Source: Anoxybacillus thermarum (lineage in GTDB: Bacteria > Bacillota > Bacilli > Bacillales > Anoxybacillaceae). Taken from it: a stretch of DNA of 63,462 nucleotides. The number at the start of each line of letters is the position of its first letter. Position 1 is the first letter of the stretch. The translations under genes and the position numbers were made by a program. The notes beneath the pieces were generated by a model. That model searched no databases, was not told the DNA's origin, and saw only the letters and a list, made by a program, of their open reading frames with translations. Positions 56,070 to 63,462 of this stretch are shown in pieces. Location: the NCBI RefSeq assembly GCF_000836725.1, contig NZ_JXTH01000008.1, positions 1 to 63,462 on the forward strand, given 5' to 3'.

Positions 56070-56957
56070 TCATGTAAAAAGATGTCGAAATTCTTCTTCG
56101 ATATCGTCGCTTGATAAGATTAATTTCGCTCCTTGTTGGATTAACCGGTTCGTCCCGTGCGCTTCTTTTGTCGTGATGTCACCTGGGATCGCAAACACGT
56201 CTCTTCCTTGTTGTAGCGCAAAATGAGCAGTAATGAGCGAGCCGCTTCGCTCTTTCGCCTGCACGACAAGCGTGCCAACAGACAAACCGCTAATGATCCG
56301 GTTGCGCATCGGAAAATGCCATGTTTGTGGGCGAACAAACGGCGGATACTCAGAAATAACGAGTTGTGTTGTCGCTAATTGTCGAAATAATGATTCGTTT
56401 TCAGGAGGATATATATAACGCAATCCCCCTGCCATCACCGCAATTGTTTCACCGTTATGGCGTAAACATAAACGATGCGCTTCGGCATCGACACCTTTCG
56501 CTAATCCGCTCACAATGACCCACCCGTGTTGGATGAGCGGCGGAAGAACGATGTGCATCGCCGCCATTCCTTGACGGGTTGGTGTTCGTGTCCCGACGAC
56601 GCTTATTAATTTTTTTCGCTTCAACAATTGCACGTTTCCTTTCGCATATAGTACCCAAGGCGGATCGTATATATGTTTAAGCCACTCTGGGTATTCATCG
56701 TCCTTAATTGTTACAATATGAATGTTTTGCTCCTCATATGTTTTTATCATACGTTTCAATTTGTGACAATGCAAATCATGGAAAAAAGCAGCGAAATGTT
56801 TTTCGGGGATAGCCAGTAATCGTTGAAGTTGATGAGAAGAAAGATGAAAAATCGAGGTAAGGGATGGATCAACATGAAGCAAGCGCGCGATGCTTTTCCA
56901 TCCGATCCCACGACAATGATGCAAATGAATAAGCCTTTCGCGATCTGTATCGTACAT
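56070..56957 (-). CDS. dprA: DNA processing protein DprA (Smf)
   Basis: Loads RecA on incoming single-stranded DNA in natural transformation. An N-terminal helix-hairpin-helix-like part (HCRGIGWKSIARLL) is followed by the Rossmann-type DprA domain with ISVVGTRTPTRQG, VSGLAKGVDAEAHR, IAVMAGGLRYIYPPEN and DVFAIPGDITTKEAHGTNRLIQQGAKL. About 295 residues, without the C-terminal winged helix of some family members. Two tandem ATGs; the second (56957) has the better distance from GGAGG. Confidence 0.94.
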   Translation of the reverse strand: MYDTDRERLIHLHHCRGIGWKSIARLLHVDPSLTSIFHLSSHQLQRLLAIPEKHFAAFFHDLHCHKLKRMIKTYEEQNIHIVTIKDDEYPEWLKHIYDPPWVLYAKGNVQLLKRKKLISVVGTRTPTRQGMAAMHIVLPPLIQHGWVIVSGLAKGVDAEAHRLCLRHNGETIAVMAGGLRYIYPPENESLFRQLATTQLVISEYPPFVRPQTWHFPMRNRIISGLSVGTLVVQAKERSGSLITAHFALQQGRDVFAIPGDITTKEAHGTNRLIQQGAKLILSSDDIEEEFRHLFT

Positions 56958-56977
56958 CATATCCCTCCTTTGATAAA

Positions 56978-57009
56978 AATCGTCCTAAGGTCTGCTCCTT
57001 AGGACGATT
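56978..57009 (-). terminator. Terminator behind sucD
   Basis: AATCGTCCTAAGG (56978-56990) pairs with CCTTAGGACGATT (56997-57009); on the minus strand TTTATC follows. Stem of 13 bp, six bases behind the sucD stop. It stands 18 bases before dprA, which therefore needs read-through or an unseen promoter. Confidence 0.85.
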
Positions 57010-57015
57010 GAACGA

Positions 57016-57918
57016 TTAATGCGTTTTACATTTCTCGTATAAACCGCGTTCTTTTAATACAGAGATGAGCGTTTCGCCGATCACAGATGGCGTTTCAGCA
57101 ACTTTAATGCCGCATGCTGTCATCGTTTGAATTTTTTCTGCGGCTGTTCCTTTGCCACCAGAAATAATCGCACCCGCATGTCCCATGCGCTTTCCTGGAG
57201 GAGCTGTTTGGCCGCCGATAAAGCCGACAACCGGTTTTGTCATGTTTGCTTTTACCCATTCTGCCGCTTCTTCTTCCGCTGTTCCGCCAATCTCACCGAT
57301 CATAATGACTGCGTACGTATCTTCATCTTCGTTAAACGCTTTTAATACGTCGATAAAGTTTGTGCCGTTGACTGGGTCACCGCCAATGCCGACCGCAGTT
57401 GATTGACCGATTCCCGCTTGTGTTAACTGATGAACAGCTTCGTACGTTAGCGTACCGGAGCGCGAAACGATACCGACGTGACCTTTTTTATGAATGTAAC
57501 CTGGCATAATGCCGATTTTACATTCTTCCGGTGTAATAATACCAGGGCAGTTTGGTCCGATTAAGCGCGTTTTCTTCCCTTCCATATAGCGCTTCACTTT
57601 TACCATGTCCAATACCGGAATGCCTTCTGTAATACAAACGACTAAATCGATTTCTGCATCGACAGCTTCCATAATGGCATCCGCAGCAAATGCCGGCGGA
57701 ACATAGATGACGGAAGCGTTCGCTCCTGTTTTTTCAACCGCTTCAGACACCGTATCAAATACAGGCACACCTTCTACTTCTGTTCCACCTTTTCCTGGTG
57801 TGACACCGCCAACAATGTTTGTACCGTATTCGATCATTTGTTTTGTATGGAACAATCCTTGTGAACCTGTAATTCCTTGCACGATTACTTTCGTATCTTT
57901 ATTAACAAAAACGCTCAC
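57016..57918 (-). CDS. sucD: Succinyl-CoA synthetase alpha subunit
   Basis: TCA-cycle enzyme making succinate and a nucleoside triphosphate from succinyl-CoA. The CoA-binding Rossmann domain has [18 protein letters not shown], followed by [11 protein letters not shown] and the phospho-histidine loop [15 protein letters not shown] (His near 247). Length 300. It follows sucC by 19 bases and ends in a strong terminator. Confidence 0.97.
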   Translation of the reverse strand: MSVFVNKDTKVIVQGITGSQGLFHTKQMIEYGTNIVGGVTPGKGGTEVEGVPVFDTVSEAVEKTGANASVIYVPPAFAADAIMEAVDAEIDLVVCITEGIPVLDMVKVKRYMEGKKTRLIGPNCPGIITPEECKIGIMPGYIHKKGHVGIVSRSGTLTYEAVHQLTQAGIGQSTAVGIGGDPVNGTNFIDVLKAFNEDEDTYAVIMIGEIGGTAEEEAAEWVKANMTKPVVGFIGGQTAPPGKRMGHAGAIISGGKGTAAEKIQTMTACGIKVAETPSVIGETLISVLKERGLYEKCKTH

Positions 57919-57937
57919 GTTTCTCCCATCCCTTCTA

Positions 57938-59098
57938 TTAGCTTACTAGCGAAACGATTTTTTGCGCGCCGTCTGCCATCGATTCAGCGGCTGTAATATT
58001 TAATCCGGACTCTTCTAAAATCTTTTTCCCTAATTCCACGTTCGTTCCTTCTAAACGAACGACAAGCGGAAGATTTAAGCCAACTTGTTTCGTTGCCTCA
58101 ACAATTCCGTTAGCGATGACGTCGCATTTCATAATGCCCCCGAAAATGTTAACGAAAATACCTTTGACATTCGGGTCGGATAAAATGATTTTAAACGCTT
58201 CTGTTACTTTCTCTGTCGTCGCACCGCCACCAACATCTAAAAAGTTTGCTGGCTCGCCGCCATAATATTTAATAATATCCATCGTCGCCATCGCTAAGCC
58301 AGCACCGTTGACCATGCAGCCGATGTTTCCGTCAAGCGAAATGTAGTTTAAATCGTATTTTGATGCTTCAATTTCTTTTGGATCTTCTTCGTCCAAATCG
58401 CGATATTCTAAAATGTCTTTATGGCGATATAACGCGTTTGAATCAAAGTTTAACTTCGCATCAAGCGCCATCACTTTTCCGTCTCCTGTAACAACGAGCG
58501 GGTTAATTTCAGCGATCGAGCAATCTTTTTCGACGAATACTTGATATAAGCCTAACATAAATTTGACCGCTTGGTTGACAAGCTCTTTCGGAATGTTGAT
58601 GTTAAACGCCATGCGGCGCGCTTGGAACGCTTGTAAGCCGACAGCTGGATCGATATACTCTTTAAAAATTTTCTCCGGCGTTTTTGCCGCTACTTCTTCG
58701 ATTTCTGTTCCGCCTTCTTCTGATCCCATTAATACTACGCGGGACGTCGCACGGTCAACAACAAGCCCGATGTAATATTCTTTTTTAATGTCGCATCCCT
58801 CTTCGATCAAAAGACGTTTCACTTCTTTTCCTTCTGGACCTGTTTGATGCGTCACAAGCACTTTTCCGAGCAATTCGCTCGCATATGTACGAACTTCTTC
58901 TAAACTTTTTGCGACTTTTACACCCCCTGCTTTTCCGCGACCGCCGGCATGAATTTGCGCTTTGACGACACAAACGCTACTGCCAAGCTCTTTCGCCGCC
59001 TCGACCGCTTCTTCAACCGTAAACGCCACACGGCCGTTCGGCACGCTCACTCCGTAGCTTCTGAGGATCTCTTTTCCTTGATACTCATGAATATTCAT
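57938..59098 (-). CDS. sucC: Succinyl-CoA synthetase beta subunit
   Basis: Nucleotide-binding partner of SucD. ATP-grasp N-terminal domain ([17 protein letters not shown], then [20 protein letters not shown]), and a C-terminal domain with [22 protein letters not shown] and [19 protein letters not shown]. Length 386. The frame opens at 59143, but those codons cover the cre site and leader; AGGAGG with a seven-base gap fixes ATG 59098. Own promoter and probable carbon catabolite control. Confidence 0.97.
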   Translation of the reverse strand: MNIHEYQGKEILRSYGVSVPNGRVAFTVEEAVEAAKELGSSVCVVKAQIHAGGRGKAGGVKVAKSLEEVRTYASELLGKVLVTHQTGPEGKEVKRLLIEEGCDIKKEYYIGLVVDRATSRVVLMGSEEGGTEIEEVAAKTPEKIFKEYIDPAVGLQAFQARRMAFNINIPKELVNQAVKFMLGLYQVFVEKDCSIAEINPLVVTGDGKVMALDAKLNFDSNALYRHKDILEYRDLDEEDPKEIEASKYDLNYISLDGNIGCMVNGAGLAMATMDIIKYYGGEPANFLDVGGGATTEKVTEAFKIILSDPNVKGIFVNIFGGIMKCDVIANGIVEATKQVGLNLPLVVRLEGTNVELGKKILEESGLNITAAESMADGAQKIVSLVS

Positions 59099-59128
59099 AC
59101 CCCATCCTCCTATGTATAAAAATAAAAG

Positions 59129-59142
59129 TACTAGCGCTTTCA
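59129..59142 (-). promoter_or_regulatory. Candidate CcpA operator (cre) at sucC
   Basis: Minus-strand TGAAAGCGCTAGTA matches the cre consensus TGWAANCGNTNWCA at 12 of 14 positions. It starts one base inside the -10 hexamer and covers the expected transcription start, where CcpA binding would block initiation on glucose. Confidence 0.6.
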
Positions 59143-59171
59143 TTGTATAATGATACTTTGTCAGTTGTCTA
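59142..59171 (-). promoter_or_regulatory. SigA-type promoter of sucCD
   Basis: Minus-strand TAGACA (59171-59166, five of six) and TACAAT (59147-59142, five of six) with 18 bases between, 44 bases before the sucC start. Confidence 0.72.
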
Positions 59172-59216
59172 CCATTTAGACAGAAAATTCTTTAACAAAA
59201 GAAAAAGAAGCGACGG

Positions 59217-59483
59217 TCACGAGCGCTCCTCTATCCTTTTTTCTATTTGATAAACAAACGCAAATACTTCAGCAACGACTTTGTACAGCTCCTCTGGAAT
59301 CGTTTCGTTCAATTGTAATTGACTAAGCATTGTAGCGAGCGTTTGATCTTCGTAAATCGGGACGTCGTATTGTTTCGCACGTTCAATGATGCGCTCGGCG
59401 ACCATTCCTTCCCCTTTTGCGACAACGACGGGGGCAATATGTTGTTCGTTGTACGACAAAGCAACGGCACGTTTTCGTTTCAT
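59217..59483 (-). CDS. ylqH: YlqH, FlhB cytoplasmic-domain homologue (FlhX-like)
   Basis: An 88-residue protein alignable with the end of FlhB: AVALSYNEQHIAPVVVAKGEGMVAERIIERAKQYDVPIYEDQTLATMLSQLQLNETIPEELYKVVAEVFAFVYQ compares with the FlhB segment after NPTH. The NPTH self-cleavage motif itself is replaced by KRKR, and there is no membrane part. Such stand-alone FlhB-C proteins are known in several bacteria. The start overlaps ylqG by four bases. Confidence 0.87.
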   Translation of the reverse strand: MKRKRAVALSYNEQHIAPVVVAKGEGMVAERIIERAKQYDVPIYEDQTLATMLSQLQLNETIPEELYKVVAEVFAFVYQIEKRIEERS

Positions 59484-60646
59484 ACGCGATAATCGACTCC
59501 TTTATAAGAAAATGGTTCAACAAGTAACCGTTCGCTTCGCTTGTTCATCGGCTGTTTAACGGAAACGGCAGAAAGCGTGTAGCCATGTTCAGCAAGCTTC
59601 TCCTTTAGCGACGGCTCAAGGGTGGATGCGTACAGTTCTACATAGGGCGTGTCGTTGATGATCGAAATATGAACGATGCGTTGTTGAATATGAACGTCTA
59701 CGATCGTTTCTTTTAACGTCGCCATCGTCAAATAAAATAAAATGCGACAATAGTCTGTATCCATTTTTCCGTTTTCCCGTTGTTTTCCGCGCCATTGAAT
59801 CGTCACATCCGTTGCATGCGTCCCAATGAATAACGGAAATTGAGTAAATATATGTTGAAGTGAATGGTTGTTTGTTGATAACAACTGATATGCTTTCATC
59901 CGATCAAGTAATGAGGTAATCTCCGCTTTTAACTCACCTGTTGCTTCTTCTGCTCCTGTTTGCAATAAAACGAGCCATTCATCTTGTTGTTTCATCGTTT
60001 CTTCGAGCAATCGTTGCATATGTTCAGGCGAAAAAGAGGAAAGTGTTGGTATATGGCGTAAATGAGCAGAAAGTGTCGCTAATGCCCCTTTCGGATGAGC
60101 GCGATCAATGAGCGACGCAAGCATAAGCCGTTGTTCATATAACGGCTTATCATGTTGTAAAGTAACAAGCGCACGAAACACATCGTCGTGAAGCGGCAAA
60201 TCGTGCATCAATAGCCATTTGATTGCTTGCACCTCTTTTTCACCGCCTGTTCGCAACCATTGCCGAATGAGCGCCATATCATTCTTTTTAAACGAAAATG
60301 ATTCATTCATCATCCAACGAACGAGCGATTTCGTTTGTTCATTCTCTGGTAGACGAAAATGGCGAATGACGCTTTCTTCATCTGTCAGTTTTGCTGGACG
60401 CGGCAATATGTTCAGCTCAAGCGGCATCGTCTTTTGCACTTGAAACGTATATGTTCTACCTTCTTTGACAGGTGAATGCAATTCTGCTGTCAGCGTATAA
60501 CTTCCGATGCGAACGAGCGCTGTTTGATCTTCATTGATTTTTTCGATTTTCCCGTAAATCATATCGCCAACTTGAAACGTCGGCCCTTTCGGCAGGCGGA
60601 CCGCTTGCCGATCGTCAACTAACGTACGCAGCCATTGGACGTTCAT
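59480..60646 (-). CDS. ylqG: YlqG, FliK-like protein paired with YlqH
   Basis: Not well characterised. The 388 residues begin with a small beta-rich part (QVGDMIYGKIEKINEDQTALVRIGSYTLTAEL), have a helical middle (about 90-260), and end in a region (about 285-372: DVTIQWRGKQRENGKMDTDYCRILFYLTMATLKETIVDVHIQQRIVHISIINDTPYVELY...) whose pattern looks like the FliK Flg_hook domain. Translational overlap with ylqH, an FlhB-C homologue, supports a FliK/FlhB-like pair. The domain call is by eye and needs a profile search. Confidence 0.7.
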   Translation of the reverse strand: MNVQWLRTLVDDRQAVRLPKGPTFQVGDMIYGKIEKINEDQTALVRIGSYTLTAELHSPVKEGRTYTFQVQKTMPLELNILPRPAKLTDEESVIRHFRLPENEQTKSLVRWMMNESFSFKKNDMALIRQWLRTGGEKEVQAIKWLLMHDLPLHDDVFRALVTLQHDKPLYEQRLMLASLIDRAHPKGALATLSAHLRHIPTLSSFSPEHMQRLLEETMKQQDEWLVLLQTGAEEATGELKAEITSLLDRMKAYQLLSTNNHSLQHIFTQFPLFIGTHATDVTIQWRGKQRENGKMDTDYCRILFYLTMATLKETIVDVHIQQRIVHISIINDTPYVELYASTLEPSLKEKLAEHGYTLSAVSVKQPMNKRSERLLVEPFSYKGVDYRV

Positions 60647-60647
60647 T

Positions 60648-61418
60648 TCATTCCCCTCGTTTCATTCGCTCACGAATTGGTGCAAAAGAACGACGATGTT
60701 CTTCCATGACACCATATCGTTCAATTGCTTGGACATGCGCTTTCGTTCCGTACCCCATATGTTTTTCAAATCCATATTGTGGATATTTCTCACCTAGCTG
60801 TTTCATCATCCGATCGCGCGTCACTTTTGCTATAATGGAGCTTGCAGCAATGGATGCACTGTGCGCATCTCCTTTAATGATGGATGTTTGCGGAATAGAT
60901 AGCGGAATGTGCATCGCATCAATAAGCAAATGTTCGGGAGCGATCGGAAGTGCTTGAACGGCTTGCACCATCGCTTTTTTCGTCGCTTCGTAAATGTTTA
61001 ACTCATCAATTTCACGGGCGCTCACAATGCCGATGCCGATCGCAAGCGCCGTTTGCTGAATAATAGAAAACAATTGCTCCCGCTTCGTTTCCGATAGTTT
61101 TTTCGAATCGTCCAAATGAGGTAAAAACACGTCTTTCGGCAAAATGACCGCAGCGGCAACGACCGGGCCAGCGAGCGGACCACGTCCAACTTCATCTACG
61201 CCAGCGATGTAGCGCACTCCTTTTTCATATAGCGCCTGTTCATATTGCAACATATGCGAAAAACGTTCCCGTTCGCGTTTTTCTGCTTCTTTTTGTTTAT
61301 ACCATTGTTGAATGAGGCGTTGGACACCTTTTCGCTCATCATGTAATAGTTGTTGAAACCATTCATCTGTTTCATCGTGAATCGTTTGTAGTCGTTGTTT
61401 GATCTCTTGCATATTCAC
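60648..61418 (-). CDS. rnhB: Ribonuclease HII
   Basis: Removes ribonucleotides misincorporated into DNA and RNA primers. An N-terminal helical extension of about 65 residues, common in Bacillus RNase HII, precedes the catalytic core with Asp75-Glu76 in [35 protein letters not shown] and LLIDAMHIP. Length 256. GTG at 61418, nine bases after AAGGAG, is chosen; an ATG lies two codons in. Confidence 0.95.
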   Translation of the reverse strand: MNMQEIKQRLQTIHDETDEWFQQLLHDERKGVQRLIQQWYKQKEAEKRERERFSHMLQYEQALYEKGVRYIAGVDEVGRGPLAGPVVAAAVILPKDVFLPHLDDSKKLSETKREQLFSIIQQTALAIGIGIVSAREIDELNIYEATKKAMVQAVQALPIAPEHLLIDAMHIPLSIPQTSIIKGDAHSASIAASSIIAKVTRDRMMKQLGEKYPQYGFEKHMGYGTKAHVQAIERYGVMEEHRRSFAPIRERMKRGE

Positions 61419-61440
61419 GCTCGATCACTCCTTACATGTT

Positions 61441-61448
61441 ATATCGGC
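61441..61448 (-). promoter_or_regulatory. Perfect SigD-type -10 sequence before rnhB-ylqG-ylqH
   Basis: Minus-strand GCCGATAT matches the SigD -10 consensus at all eight positions, 23 bases before rnhB. The position for the -35 (61464-61467) reads TTTA against the expected TAAA, so the match is one-sided and function is open. Confidence 0.35.
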
Positions 61449-61467
61449 AAATTGGCAAAAAAATAAA

Positions 61468-61485
61468 GGCCCGCTTATGCGAACC
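61468..61485 (-). terminator. Terminator behind rbgA
   Basis: On the minus strand GGTTCGC (61485-61479), loop ATAA, GCGGGCC (61474-61468) with two G-U pairs, followed by TTTATTTTTTT. It touches the rbgA stop codon. Confidence 0.75.
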
Positions 61486-62331
61486 TTACAGGCGATCAAA
61501 ACTGAGCCGTCCTAATTTTTCTGTGCGAATATCGCGCAACACAAGCTCAGCTACTTTATCGTAATCCACGACGCCTCCAGCAGCTAAACAACCTCGTCTT
61601 TTCCCGATTTCATCAAACAATACAACAATGTCTTCTGGAATATCTGAAAGCGCGTACCGTTCTTTTAAACGGTCAGGATAATGGGCAGCTAAAAAGCGCA
61701 ATGCATATACGGCAACATCTTGTAAATTTAAAATCGTATCTTTGATTGCCCCTGTTGTCGCAAGCTTGAATCCGACCTCTTCGTCCTCAAACTTCGGCCA
61801 TAAAATCCCTGGCGTATCAAGCAGCTCAAGTTCTTTGCCGACTTTAATCCATTGTTGTGCTTTCGTCACTCCTGGTGTATCGCCAGTTTTGGCGATATGT
61901 TTTCCCGCCAGTCGGTTAATGAGCGTCGATTTCCCGACGTTTGGGATACCGACAATTAACGCGCGCATGGCGCGAGGACGTTTAATTCCTTTAGCCATCA
62001 TTTTTTCAAACTTTGGGCGCAACTTCTCTTTTGCGACCGTCACAATTTGCTTCACGCCCGTTCCGCTTTGCGAGTCGATCGCAATCGCTTCGATTTGTTG
62101 CGCAGCGAAAAAATCAATCCATTGCTTTGTGACGTCTGGGTCAGCCATATCCGCTTTATTTAACAACATGATGCGCGGCTTATTTGCGACAATTTCATCA
62201 ATTAACGGATTGCGGGATGACATCGGAATGCGCGCATCAACAAGTTCAAATACGATATCAATGAGCTTTAATTTTTCTGTTACTTCTCGCTTCGCCTTCG
62301 CCATATGGCCGGGAAACCATTGAATCGTCAT
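61486..62331 (-). CDS. rbgA: Ribosome biogenesis GTPase RbgA (YlqF)
   Basis: Circularly permuted GTPase needed for late 50S assembly. Starts [17 protein letters not shown]; the G4 motif LNKADMAD (about 57-64) comes before the G1 motif [15 protein letters not shown] (about 128-142) and G3 LDTPGILWP, the permuted order. A C-terminal RNA-binding domain follows. The frame opens with GTG at 62340, which is part of the AGGTGG ribosome site; ATG 62331 gives 281 residues. Confidence 0.96.
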   Translation of the reverse strand: MTIQWFPGHMAKAKREVTEKLKLIDIVFELVDARIPMSSRNPLIDEIVANKPRIMLLNKADMADPDVTKQWIDFFAAQQIEAIAIDSQSGTGVKQIVTVAKEKLRPKFEKMMAKGIKRPRAMRALIVGIPNVGKSTLINRLAGKHIAKTGDTPGVTKAQQWIKVGKELELLDTPGILWPKFEDEEVGFKLATTGAIKDTILNLQDVAVYALRFLAAHYPDRLKERYALSDIPEDIVVLFDEIGKRRGCLAAGGVVDYDKVAELVLRDIRTEKLGRLSFDRL

Positions 62332-62355
62332 TGCTGCCACCTACTTTGTATGATG

Positions 62356-62907
62356 TTATTCAACAATTCGCGCATCAGAAAGGGGCCAATAGACGATCGA
62401 CGTTTTGCCTACGACTTTATCCATTGGAATAAAGCCGATATGACGGCTATCTTTGCTGTATCGACGATTATCTCCGAGCACGAATAAATGACCTTCTGGA
62501 ACTGTTTTTTGTCCCCATAGTTCTTCAAGTGTAAACGACTCTGTTAGCGGGCCGTCAAATACTTGCTTTTTCTCTTCGTCTAAATAAGGCTCTTTATACG
62601 GCTTTCCGTTCACGTATAACGTATCATTTTTATATTCAATGCGATCGCCCGGCAGCCCAATGACGCGCTTAATATAATCTTTTCCTTCTTCCGCGTGAAA
62701 CACAATAATATCAAATCGTTCTGGTTCGCCAATTTTGTATGCCACTTTATTCACGATCATACGATCTTGGTTATGTAATGTCGGCATCATCGATTCCCCT
62801 TCAACGATAATCGGGGCAAAAATAAAATAGCGAATGCCTCCTGCTAACGCCACTGCAATCACAATTGCTTTCAGCCATTCAAACCATTCGTTTTTTTGTT
62901 TTTCCAT
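62356..62907 (-). CDS. lepB: Type I signal peptidase
   Basis: Cleaves Sec and Tat signal peptides at the outer face of the membrane. One N-terminal membrane helix (about 12-31), the serine of GESMMPTL (Ser39), the lysine of DYIKRVIGLPGD (Lys80), and the box E motif VLGDNRRYSKDSRHIG. With one membrane helix and 183 residues it is the Bacillus Sip type. In B. subtilis the sip genes lie elsewhere; here it is between rplS and rbgA. Confidence 0.95.
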   Translation of the reverse strand: MEKQKNEWFEWLKAIVIAVALAGGIRYFIFAPIIVEGESMMPTLHNQDRMIVNKVAYKIGEPERFDIIVFHAEEGKDYIKRVIGLPGDRIEYKNDTLYVNGKPYKEPYLDEEKKQVFDGPLTESFTLEELWGQKTVPEGHLFVLGDNRRYSKDSRHIGFIPMDKVVGKTSIVYWPLSDARIVE

Positions 62908-62934
62908 CCGTCTCCCACCTATATGATGAATGTT

Positions 62935-62962
62935 GAAAAAGGAGCTTGATGATCAAGCTCCT
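62935..62962 (-). terminator. Terminator behind rplS
   Basis: AGGAGCTTGA (62940-62949) pairs with TCAAGCTCCT (62953-62962) with a three-base loop; five T residues follow on the minus strand. Confidence 0.85.
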
Positions 62963-62979
62963 CGCAATCATTTCTTTTG

Positions 62980-63327
62980 TTAGATGATTTCTTTGATGCG
63001 TGCTGCTTTACCGCGGAGTTGACGCAAGTAGTACAATTTCGCGCGACGAACTTTACCGCGACGAACAACTTCTAATTTAGCAATCTTCGGCGTGTGTAAT
63101 GGGAATGTACGCTCAACACCTACACCGTAAGATACTTTACGTACTGTAAATGTTTCGCTAATTCCACCACCACGACGCTTGATGACAACGCCCTCAAATA
63201 CTTGGATACGCTCACGGTTTCCTTCGACAACTTTTACGTGAACGCGCACTGTGTCACCAGGGCGGAATTCAGGAAGATCGTTACGTAGTTGTTCTTTTGT
63301 AATTTCTTGAATTAAATGATGCATCAT
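62980..63327 (-). CDS. rplS: 50S ribosomal protein L19
   Basis: Large-subunit protein at the 30S-50S interface. The 115 residues include [62 protein letters not shown] and end [17 protein letters not shown]. The frame opens at 63354; the Shine-Dalgarno AAGGAG is six bases from ATG 63327, so that is chosen over the ATG that touches the site. Own promoter and structured leader upstream. Confidence 0.97.
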   Translation of the reverse strand: MMHHLIQEITKEQLRNDLPEFRPGDTVRVHVKVVEGNRERIQVFEGVVIKRRGGGISETFTVRKVSYGVGVERTFPLHTPKIAKLEVVRRGKVRRAKLYYLRQLRGKAARIKEII

Positions 63328-63333
63328 ATTCAT

Positions 63334-63412
63334 CTCCTTCCAACAGATGCTCATGCTTATGTTTATCGTTCATAGCAGCGGAACATCGTTTTACGTGCGA
63401 CGTAAGTCACAA
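63334..63412 (-). promoter_or_regulatory. rplS leader, candidate L19 autoregulatory RNA
   Basis: Between the promoter and rplS, the minus strand can form TTACGT-CGC-ACGTAA (63403-63389) and GTTC...GAAC stems (63384-63368). An L19 leader element is established in Bacillota upstream of rplS; I assign it by position and foldability, not by a model match. Confidence 0.5.
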
Positions 63413-63417
63413 CGTTT

Positions 63418-63446
63418 ATACTAGCATAAAGATGTATCGGATGCAA
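63418..63446 (-). promoter_or_regulatory. Candidate promoter of rplS
   Basis: Minus-strand TTGCAT (63446-63441) and TAGTAT (63423-63418) with 17 bases between. Modest matches, but correct spacing and about 95 bases before rplS. Confidence 0.5.
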
Positions 63447-63462
63447 GAGTTACCGCTCATTT

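Overview
This 63.5 kb window is a nearly gap-free stretch of core chromosome from a low-to-mid GC member of the Bacillaceae. Protein sequences and gene order are closest to what I know of the thermophilic Anoxybacillus/Geobacillus group; the genus is inferred from recalled sequence similarity, not from a search. All 70 protein genes I accept lie on the minus strand, so transcription runs from high to low coordinates. Gene order matches the rplS-to-ribC segment of Bacillus subtilis almost gene for gene. No stretch longer than 300 bases lacks a gene, and I see no tRNA, rRNA or CRISPR.

In transcription order: (1) 63.3-59.2 kb holds rplS with a structured leader, lepB, rbgA, rnhB and a FliK-like/FlhB-like pair (ylqG, ylqH). 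(2) 59.2-48.8 kb holds sucCD behind a good promoter with a probable CcpA (cre) site, then dprA, topA, trmFO, xerC, hslVU and codY, ending in a two-way terminator. (3) 48.7-20.7 kb is the complete fla/che operon: rod and basal body (flgBC, fliE, fliF), switch and export ATPase (fliGHIJ), ylxF, hook control (fliK, flgD, flgE), swrD, fliL, the switch (fliM, fliY), cheY, the export gate (fliOPQR, flhB, flhA), flhF/flhG, the chemotaxis core (cheB, A, W, C, D), sigD and a swrB-like gene. Three small genes here (39444-39806, 22251-22565, 21190-21447) are not in the B. subtilis operon as I recall it. (4) 20.7-11.7 kb holds rpsB-tsf, pyrH-frr, uppS-cdsA-dxr-rseP-proS. (5) 11.6-0.3 kb holds polC and the rimP-nusA-rnpM-ylxQ-infB-ylxP-rbfA-truB-ribF operon behind its own promoter and a leader hairpin that looks like a NusA-type attenuator. 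(6) At the left edge, where rpsO would follow ribF, an insertion sequence starts; only the first 34 codons of a probable ISLre2/UPF0236 transposase are inside the window.

The coding content is conventional; the most unusual signals are in RNA. Two genes, swrD and polC, have a good Shine-Dalgarno sequence 26 nt from the start codon, and in both a perfect 7-bp hairpin fills the gap, so folding would restore a 7-8 nt spacing. The insertion sequence has a perfect 13-bp hairpin that would bury the transposase ribosome-binding site in read-through transcripts. Other points are a 6 x 39 bp repeat array inside fliK, an extra helical domain of about 150 residues in the hook protein, a perfect 15-bp inverted repeat before xerC, and a perfect SigD-type -10 sequence in front of rnhB-ylqG-ylqH.

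Many starts are GTG or TTG, or lie inside longer open frames; I set them by Shine-Dalgarno position and by recalled B. subtilis homologues, and give the reason in each entry.
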